Assembly: GCA_964402175.1 (NCBI GenBank)
Contig: CAYOBN010000002.1
Span: 102,076 to 166,075, forward strand
DNA length: 64,000 bases
Origin: JAWKUK01 sp964402175
GTDB taxonomy: Bacteria > Planctomycetota > UBA1135 > GCA-002686595
Reading direction: 5' to 3'
Numbering within the stretch: position 1 is the stretch's first letter; each line of letters starts with the position of its first letter. Made by a program: the position numbers and the translations under genes. Positions 53,366-59,403 of this stretch are shown here, piece by piece. Under the pieces are notes generated by a model, which did not search any database, had not been told where the DNA came from, and saw only the letters and a program-made list of their open reading frames with translations.

Positions 53366-54151
53366 TCACTGGACGAGCTGGGTAACCTGCGCGAGCATCT
53401 CGTCCGAGACACGGATCGCGCGGCTGTTCACCTCGTAGTTCCGCTGAGCCACGATGAGCTGGACGAGCTCGTCGACGGTCTCGACGTTGGAGCGTTCGAG
53501 GTAACCCTGCTTGATCTCACCCGCGCCCTGCTCACCGGCGAGCCTCGCCTCGGCGAGGCCGCTCGCAGCGGTCGGCAGGTAGTAGTTGCCGCCCATCGCT
53601 TTCATGCCGGTCGGGTTGGCGAAGGTGTGGACCCGGATCGAACCCGCCGGTGCTAGTGTGTTGTCGGGGCCGAGGGAGAACACCTCGCCTTGCGACGAGA
53701 TCGAAACGCCGAGGCTGTCGGGCGGGATCGCGACACCATCGGTGAGGCGATAGCCCTCCGCCGTGACGAGGCGCCCCTCGGCATCCTGACGGAACGAGCC
53801 GTTGCGCGTGTAGCGGTTCTCACCCGACGGCAGGCTGATCTGGAAGAATCCCGGACCTTCGATGGCGAGGTCCAGGGTGTTGCCCGTCAGCTCCAGAAGG
53901 CCCTGGGACATCAGCTTGCGCGAACCCGAGACCTCCGTACCGGAGCCGATCTGCAGACCGGTGACGTCGTTCTGGTTGTTGGCGAGCGGCAAACCCGGCT
54001 CGCGGTAGGTCTGATAGAGCAGCGAACGGAAGCTGAGCTGGCTCTTCTTGAAGCCCGCCGTATTCACGTTCGCGATGTTGTTCGCGATCGTGTCGACCTG
54101 GAGCTGCTGGGCTTTCATGCCCGAGGCGGCGGTGTAGAGGCTGCGGATCAT
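53366..54151 (-). CDS. flgG: Flagellar distal rod protein FlgG
   Basis: 261 residues, the usual size. N-terminal MIRSLYTAASGMKAQQLQVD and TIANNIANVNTAGFKKSQ, LQIGSGTEVSGSRKLMSQG, LDLAIEGPGFFQISLPSGE, RNGSFRQDAEGRLVTAEGY and the C-terminal helix VETVDELVQLIVAQRNYEVN followed by RAIRVSDEMLAQVTQLVQ are textbook FlgG. It forms the distal rod. Confidence 0.97.
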   Translation of the reverse strand: MIRSLYTAASGMKAQQLQVDTIANNIANVNTAGFKKSQLSFRSLLYQTYREPGLPLANNQNDVTGLQIGSGTEVSGSRKLMSQGLLELTGNTLDLAIEGPGFFQISLPSGENRYTRNGSFRQDAEGRLVTAEGYRLTDGVAIPPDSLGVSISSQGEVFSLGPDNTLAPAGSIRVHTFANPTGMKAMGGNYYLPTAASGLAEARLAGEQGAGEIKQGYLERSNVETVDELVQLIVAQRNYEVNSRAIRVSDEMLAQVTQLVQ

Positions 54152-54225
54152 GCTTACGCGTCAGCGTTCGAGGGTTTCGCGGAGCTCAGGAAGCCCGAGC
54201 AGGGCGATGGAAGCGAGGAGCGAGA

Positions 54226-54921
54226 TCAACGGTGGAGCCGCTGGTAGCTCTCGCTGATGAGTCGGAAGGTCTGGGAAGCCATCTCGAACGAGCGCTGAGC
54301 TGCGATCAGCTCGACGAGCTCGTCCACGGTCTGCACGTTGGCCCGCTCGAGGGCGCCCTGCTGCACCATGGCGGTCGCGTCGATGTAGTCCTTGCCCTTG
54401 CGCAAGCGATAACGGCCGGTCTCGTCGACTTCGAAGTCGTTGTCGCTCTCGACATCGACGATGCGCAGCCGGCCGACCGTCTGGCCGTTCTGCACGACCT
54501 CGCCGTTAGCTGACACGAGCACCCGTCCGTTCGCGGGGTCGATCCGCCCGCGCGAACCGTCCCAGATCACCGGGCTGCCTTCGCTGGTCGTCAGGACGCC
54601 CTCCCCGCTGAGGCTGAACATGCCGCTGCGGGTCATGACCTCGCCATCCGGCGACTCGACGAGGAAGAAGCCGTCCCCCTCGAGCGCCAGGTCGAACTCC
54701 TGGCCGGTGTGCATCAGGATGCCCTGCTGGAGATCGAGGGTGGTCCCCGTGACGACCTGTTCGTGGCTCGGGTGCTGGGCCGAGTTACGCGCCCCGTGGG
54801 CGACGTGCAGCATCCGCTTGAAGCCGAGGGTCTCGGCGTTGGCGATGTTGCTCGAGATGATCTCCACCCGCTGCTGGTTGGTGCGCATCGCTGCGACCGT
54901 GCGGTAGAGACCGATGTTCAT
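54226..54921 (-). CDS. flgF: Flagellar proximal rod protein FlgF
   Basis: ATG 54921 (AGAGGGC just upstream) gives 231 residues: NIGLYRTVAAMRTNQQRVEI, ISSNIANAETLGFKR, FDLALEGDGFFLVESPDGEV, TRSGMFSLSGEGVLTTSEGS and the C-terminal NVQTVDELVELIAAQRSFEM. The order before flgG and the rod/hook ends support FlgF; it is more diverged than FlgG, so FlgF versus a FlgG paralogue rests partly on order. The region just upstream holds the scaffold gap, but the coding sequence itself looks intact. Confidence 0.9.
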   Translation of the reverse strand: MNIGLYRTVAAMRTNQQRVEIISSNIANAETLGFKRMLHVAHGARNSAQHPSHEQVVTGTTLDLQQGILMHTGQEFDLALEGDGFFLVESPDGEVMTRSGMFSLSGEGVLTTSEGSPVIWDGSRGRIDPANGRVLVSANGEVVQNGQTVGRLRIVDVESDNDFEVDETGRYRLRKGKDYIDATAMVQQGALERANVQTVDELVELIAAQRSFEMASQTFRLISESYQRLHR

Positions 54922-54988
54922 GCCCTCTACGCAGCAAGGGGTGTGCCAAGCCGGAGCAGCCCCGCCGGCTGGCCCCCAGCCGCGTGAG

Positions 54989-55290
54989 ATCCGGAACTTT
55001 TTTCCGGGCCCGCGCAAAAGCATCCGGCCCCTGGCCCAACAAGGAGAGCGGCGGGGGGGGCCCCGGGGGCGCCCCCCCCCCCACGGGGGCACCGCCGGGC
55101 GGGGGCGGGCCAGAGCAACACCCAACGGCGTTGGTNNNNNNNNNNTTATCCGGATTTTTTTGCCGGGCCCGCCCAAAAGCACCGGCCCCCTGGCCAAGGG
55201 GGGGGGGGGGGGGCGCCCCCGGGGCCCCCCCCGCCGCTCTCACGGGGCCAGCGCAGGGCGGCGCCGGCCTAGACCATCAGCCAAGGGCTT
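54989..55290. repeat. Scaffold gap flanked by the same sequence read twice
   Basis: Ns occupy 55136-55145. The 147 bases before the gap (from ATCCGGAACTTTTTTCC at 54989) and the roughly 143 bases after it (from ATCCGGATTTTTTTGCC at 55148) align end to end with scattered mismatches and indels, offset by 159. Both contain the order CAAAAGCA, CCGGCCCC, CTGGCC, a long G-run, GGGGCGCCCCC-type block and ACGGGG. A 16-base G run sits at 55198-55213. This is best read as two contig ends covering one GC-rich, error-prone locus between flgE and flgF, not as a real duplication. The left copy is reliable near its start, the right copy near its end. Confidence 0.8.
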
Positions 55291-57235
55291 AGATCAAGTT
55301 CACCGTCTCGGCGAGGACTTCGTCCTGCGTGGTGACCACTCGAGCGTTCGCCTGGAAGCCGCGCTGCGCTTCGATCAGGCGTACGAACTGCTCTGCGGTA
55401 TCCACATTCGAGTTCTCGAGCGCCCCCGAGACGACCTTGCCAGCCTTCTGCACCTGTCCCTCGCCAAGTCGTGCGTCGCCCGAGTTGGTCGTCTGTGTGA
55501 AGAGGTTCGTGCCCGAGTCCTGCAGGCCCTGGTCGTTCTGAAAGGTCGCCACGCCGAGCCGCGCCAACTCGCGCGCTTGCCCGTTGGTGTAGAAACCCGA
55601 GATGAAACCGCGAGCATCGACGGAGAGGCTGGAGAGCTCGCCGTCTCCGTGACCGTTCTGGTCTGCGACGAACGCGGTCCCCGCACTGCCGAACTGTGTG
55701 ATACCGTCGAAGCGACCGTCGAGCCCGAGGTCGATCGCGACATCCTGCGCTGGCTGGCCCAGGAACTGGATGGAGAACGTGGACGCAACGGAGCCGAGCC
55801 CGGTCGGCGCGCCGTTGGTACCGAAGTCGATGCCTGTGATCGGCGACCCTTCACCACCAGCAAGGACGGTTCCCTCGTCCGGATCGACCTCCGCGACGAG
55901 GTTCCACGACAGGTCAGCCTGACGCTCGAAGCGCAGGGTCACGGTGTGTGCGATACCGGCGGCATCGTAGACCTCGGTCGAGGTCACGACGGTGTCTGGG
56001 CCAGTGCCGTCCGTAGTGACTGACATGGCGTATTGAGACCACTGCGTGCGCCCCGTGTTCGAGGTTGCGTCGGACAACGAAAGGACGAGGTCGGCCTCGC
56101 CTGCGGTCTCCGCCTCGATGACGAGTTGGCCGTTGTCGACCCGTACCTCGGCGTCGGAGTAGAGGCCTTGGAGGAAACTCACGAACTGACTGAGCTGTGT
56201 TCCGTCGACGCCGTAGACGAAGGTCGCGTTGACCGGTGTACCGTCGCCATCGACGCCGACGATGTCGATCTGATCGCCGTTGACGTACTCCGTCTGGTTC
56301 CGCGTGAGCTGGTTCAGATCGACGGCGAGGTCCGGCGGAACAGCAGCTTCACTGCCGGTCGTCAGGCTCGTCGAGAATCCGACGTGCGCAGCCAAGTCAG
56401 TGCCTGTGCCTGGATTGATGTCGATCGAAACGCCGGCACCCTTCTGGTCCGTCGTCATGACGATCTCGCCGCCTGGGCCGATACTCGCCGAGACATCGAC
56501 GAGCGCGTTGAGCGCGTTTGTGATCGTCGAGGCAGCCAGGTTTCCGGTGCCGTCGGCTTGGACCGTGACGAGCTGCGGGGCGCCGCCGTTGATACGGACC
56601 TCCATCGCAAAGACCTCGTTCGGAATCCCGTTACCGTAGGTCGCTTGGGTCCCGGTCGACGCCAACGTGGCGCGTGTGCCCGTGCGGTACGCCGAGTTGG
56701 CGGTCAGGACTTCGCTGAGCGGACCGGTCACGACCGCCGGCAGGTTGCCTTTGACCTCGAGCGCGTCCGTCGCGCGCGGCGGATAGAGCGACGTGACGTC
56801 GACCGTGACTGGCTGGCCCGTTGGATCGAGGACCCGCAGACCGTTGGTCTGGTCGACGAGCGCTTGCTCGCGGTCGAGGCCGAACGCGCCGACCCGCGAG
56901 TAGTAGCGACTCGTTCCGTCGGTCAGAGCGAAGAAGCCGTTGCCGTCGAGGGCCAGGTCGAAGATCCGGCCGGTCTCGGTGAGCGATCCCTGCGTGAACG
57001 TCCGGTCGATGGACGCCAGGCCGACGCCGTAGCCGATCTGCATGGGGTTGATACCGCCGATGCTGCCGGTAGGAGCGCTCGCTTGTTTCAGGGTCTGCAC
57101 GAAGCTCTCTGCAAAGAGCGCTCGGCTGACTTTGTAGCCCGGTGTGTTCTGGTTGGCGAGGTTGTTACCGATGACGTCGATCCACTTCTGGTGCGATCGC
57201 ATCCCGGACAGCGCGGAATAGAATGATGACGGCAT
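55289..57235 (-). CDS. flgE: Flagellar hook protein FlgE
   Basis: 648 residues, longer than the 400 or so of enteric FlgE. N-terminal SSFYSALSGMRSHQKWID and VIGNNLANQNTPGYKVSR, GYGVGLASIDRTFTQGSLTE, FDLALDGNGFFALTDGTSRY, a FlgE_D2-like segment (QWSQYAMSVTTDGTGP, STEVYDAAGIAHTVTLRFER) and the C-terminal VVSGALENSNVDTAEQFVR with LIEAQRGFQANARVVTTQDE. The extra length lies in beta-rich domains exposed on the hook surface (residues about 150-400). The stop codon is at the edge of the duplicated gap region but is intact. Confidence 0.96.
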   Translation of the reverse strand: MPSSFYSALSGMRSHQKWIDVIGNNLANQNTPGYKVSRALFAESFVQTLKQASAPTGSIGGINPMQIGYGVGLASIDRTFTQGSLTETGRIFDLALDGNGFFALTDGTSRYYSRVGAFGLDREQALVDQTNGLRVLDPTGQPVTVDVTSLYPPRATDALEVKGNLPAVVTGPLSEVLTANSAYRTGTRATLASTGTQATYGNGIPNEVFAMEVRINGGAPQLVTVQADGTGNLAASTITNALNALVDVSASIGPGGEIVMTTDQKGAGVSIDINPGTGTDLAAHVGFSTSLTTGSEAAVPPDLAVDLNQLTRNQTEYVNGDQIDIVGVDGDGTPVNATFVYGVDGTQLSQFVSFLQGLYSDAEVRVDNGQLVIEAETAGEADLVLSLSDATSNTGRTQWSQYAMSVTTDGTGPDTVVTSTEVYDAAGIAHTVTLRFERQADLSWNLVAEVDPDEGTVLAGGEGSPITGIDFGTNGAPTGLGSVASTFSIQFLGQPAQDVAIDLGLDGRFDGITQFGSAGTAFVADQNGHGDGELSSLSVDARGFISGFYTNGQARELARLGVATFQNDQGLQDSGTNLFTQTTNSGDARLGEGQVQKAGKVVSGALENSNVDTAEQFVRLIEAQRGFQANARVVTTQDEVLAETVNLI

Positions 57236-57375
57236 GGCTGCGTGTTGCTCGAGCCTGCTCGCTACGGAGAGGCCGCGTGGGTGCTGCCGGGGTGGCTGCG
57301 CGGAGTCGAACCATGTGCGCGCAGCACACCCCGGCGGAGAGAAGCATTACGTTTCGCTGAGTGGGTTCCCTCGCA

Positions 57376-57834
57376 TCAGTCTCCCGAACTCGACGGGGGA
57401 CCGAGGACCTCGGAGACCGAAGACAGCGGCACACTGGAGCCGCCGACGCGCAACATTGCGACGTCGTCTTCGATACGCACCGAGTCCACGACACCCGCCT
57501 TGACGCTGCCGTCGGACGGGTCCGTGTACTGCACTTGTTGGCCGATGAGGCCGCTGGCGCTCGTCAGTTGACCGAGCAGAGCGTTGCCCTGCTGCAGTAG
57601 CGCCAACGCGACGAGGTTCTCGTTGACACCCTCCATCTGCTCGAGCGAAGAGAACTGCGCGAGCTGCGCAACGAACTCGTCGTTGGCGGTGGGCTGGAGA
57701 GGATCCTGGTTCTGCAATTGCGTCACGAGCAACTGCATGAACGAGTCCTTGCCCAGGTTCTGTGAGGGCATCCCCGAAGCGCGCCCGGCAAGGGGCCCAG
57801 AGACTGCATCGTTCGCTAGGATTCCGTTGATCAT
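57376..57834 (-). CDS. flgD: Hook capping/scaffold protein FlgD
   Basis: ATG 57834 (AGGGAG upstream) gives 152 residues: LGKDSFMQLLVTQLQNQDPL and QPTANDEFVAQLAQFSSLEQ are the FlgD N-terminal signature, followed by GQLTSASGLIGQQVQY and a small beta part (VKAGVVDSVRIEDDVAMLRV). The C-terminal Tudor/Fn3-like domains of larger FlgD proteins are missing or reduced. It caps the growing hook. 16 bp after the fliK stop. Confidence 0.94.
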   Translation of the reverse strand: MINGILANDAVSGPLAGRASGMPSQNLGKDSFMQLLVTQLQNQDPLQPTANDEFVAQLAQFSSLEQMEGVNENLVALALLQQGNALLGQLTSASGLIGQQVQYTDPSDGSVKAGVVDSVRIEDDVAMLRVGGSSVPLSSVSEVLGPPSSSGD

Positions 57835-57850
57835 CGTCTTGCTCCCTGGT

Positions 57851-59062
57851 TCAGGCGACCAGATCGACGCCGCTACTCGTATCGGCGCGCTGCTGTGGAG
57901 CGCGCGTCGGTGCGAGCTCCTCGATCGGGCGAGCCACGCTCGTAGCTCGGCTCCGCTGGCTATTCGGGGTTCGATCGCGCTGCGAGGGGCGCTCGAAGGT
58001 GAACCCTGCATCGGCGAGGCCGAGATCGAGCTCGCGCACTTCGACGCCATCCTGAGCGAGCCAAGCGCGCAGCTCCGGCGCATGGGCTTCGAGGATCGCG
58101 AGGGTCTCGGGTCGCTCTGCGCGCAGCGTCGCGCTCAGAGTGCCGGCGTCGAGACGCAGGTGCACGGAGATCTTGCCGAGCTCGCTCGGACGCAGCTCGA
58201 GGACCGCATCACGCGCTCCGAGCGCGATCTTGGCGCGCAATTGGCGCATGACGCTATCAGCGCGCGCGAGGTCCTCTGCGCTGGGTCCCTGCGGTTGATT
58301 CGGCGGAGCTGCGGCCGCTTGGGCGCGGTTCGGCTGACGCTCCGCGACACCAGCGACGGCTGGCGCTGCAGGATTGGACGCAGCGGCGCCGGCCTGGATC
58401 GACGTAGGGACAGGGAGGGCGCTCGGGGCAGCGCTCGCGGCGGCCGCCGCGGTCTTCACGCTGGCGCCGGGCGCCGCGGTCTGCAGCGCCGGCGGACCCA
58501 CCTCGGCCGCGGCTTGAAACTCGGTCGCTGTGGCGGCGCCTTCGGCCTGATCCGGATCGGTCGCTGCGAGCGCTCGCCCGCGCGCCTCCACGCCGCGCCC
58601 TCTGGGCTCCGTTCGCGGCGCAGGCTCCTGAGCTCCGGCACCTGCCTGCGCGACGACGTCCGCCGAATCATCCTCGCGGCGCTCGTCGGCCGAGCGCGGC
58701 TCCATGTCGTCGACGCTGCGCTCGCGGGCCTTCGGCTCGGCGCTGCGCGCGCCCCGCTCGGTCCCGCTCCGCGCCGCGGAGGCCTCCGTAGCGGGCCTCG
58801 TCGTGACGGAGCGCACCCGTCCGAGGACTTGCTCCTCGATCCGCCGCTCGATCCGATCCGCGAGCGACGAACCACCGGTGGTCGCCCCCTGCCCGAGGCC
58901 GCGCTCGAGCCAACTCTGGAAGGCGCCGACCGCGGGAGCCGCAGCTCTGCCGTCGGCGGTAGGCCCTTCGCCCCTGGGAGGAAGGGACGGCCGCCCCGTG
59001 CCGGACGGCCGTCCTTCGACTACATCCAAGGAACGGAGGCTGAGTTGGGACTGCAGCTCCAT
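57851..59062 (-). CDS. fliK: FliK-type hook-length control protein
   Basis: 403 residues from ATG 59062. The central 200 residues are low-complexity Ala/Pro/Glu (EPAPRTEPRGRG, AAAAASAAPSALPVPTS), as expected for the ruler part. The C-terminal domain (residues about 280-365) carries DAVLELRPSELGKISVHLRL, LSATLRAERPETLAILEAHA and PELRAWLAQDGVEVRELDLG, the Flg_hook/FliK_C pattern with the LxPxxLGxxxV core. It is the first gene of the locus. A sigma-54-type promoter match lies 12-27 bp ahead of this ATG, which would make the mRNA almost leaderless, so a start further inside is possible. Confidence 0.87.
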   Translation of the reverse strand: MELQSQLSLRSLDVVEGRPSGTGRPSLPPRGEGPTADGRAAAPAVGAFQSWLERGLGQGATTGGSSLADRIERRIEEQVLGRVRSVTTRPATEASAARSGTERGARSAEPKARERSVDDMEPRSADERREDDSADVVAQAGAGAQEPAPRTEPRGRGVEARGRALAATDPDQAEGAATATEFQAAAEVGPPALQTAAPGASVKTAAAAASAAPSALPVPTSIQAGAAASNPAAPAVAGVAERQPNRAQAAAAPPNQPQGPSAEDLARADSVMRQLRAKIALGARDAVLELRPSELGKISVHLRLDAGTLSATLRAERPETLAILEAHAPELRAWLAQDGVEVRELDLGLADAGFTFERPSQRDRTPNSQRSRATSVARPIEELAPTRAPQQRADTSSGVDLVA

Positions 59063-59073
59063 GTCGACACCGG

Positions 59074-59089
59074 AGCACCCACCGTGCCA
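59074..59089 (-). promoter_or_regulatory. Sigma-54-type -24/-12 promoter match ahead of fliK
   Basis: On the minus strand the sequence is TGGCACGGTGGGTGCT, against the known consensus TGGCACG-N4-TTGCW. The -24 block is perfect, and the -12 block differs at one base (G for the first T) with exact GG-to-GC spacing. Transcription would start near 59063, next to the fliK ATG at 59062. Flagellar middle genes are sigma-54-dependent in many bacteria, so location and sequence agree. No activator site was identified. Confidence 0.6.
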
Positions 59090-59324
59090 AGTGCCGTGGG
59101 GCCCGTCCCTGGGCCAGCGATGCCCGGCCGGTGTGCGTTCGTTTCCAGGGAGCGGCGTCTTTTTCGGCATGTGCGCCGCTGCGTCGCACCCCCCGCTGCA
59201 ATCGGGGGCACACAGGCCGTCACGTCTCGTGAAGACGGCGCGTCCTTCCCGTGTCCCCGCGCGATCCTCCCCGGTCCGCGAGGTGGGCTGGAGCAACCCC
59301 AGAAGCCCGCGCGGATAAGAGGTT

Positions 59325-59352
59325 CGTGGGAACGCCCGGCGCGCGTCCCACG
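59325..59352. promoter_or_regulatory. Inverted repeat upstream of the di-haem gene, possible operator
   Basis: CGTGGGA (59325-59331) and TCCCACG (59346-59352) are perfect inverted arms with a 14-bp spacer, just before TATTCT (59359-59364), a possible -10 box, about 40 bp ahead of the ATG at 59404. It could bind a dimeric regulator. The rest of the 341-bp divergent region holds the fliK promoter and nothing else I can identify. Confidence 0.35.
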
Positions 59353-59403
59353 TCCCGGTATTCTCTCGGTAGCGGGCCCGCTCCGGCGGTCCCGCGGCGA
59401 ACC

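Noticed and set aside
54989..55290. A genuine 159-bp tandem duplication
   Set aside because: The copies differ mostly in homopolymer lengths and degrade towards the Ns, which is the pattern of two poor contig ends rather than of evolved repeats.
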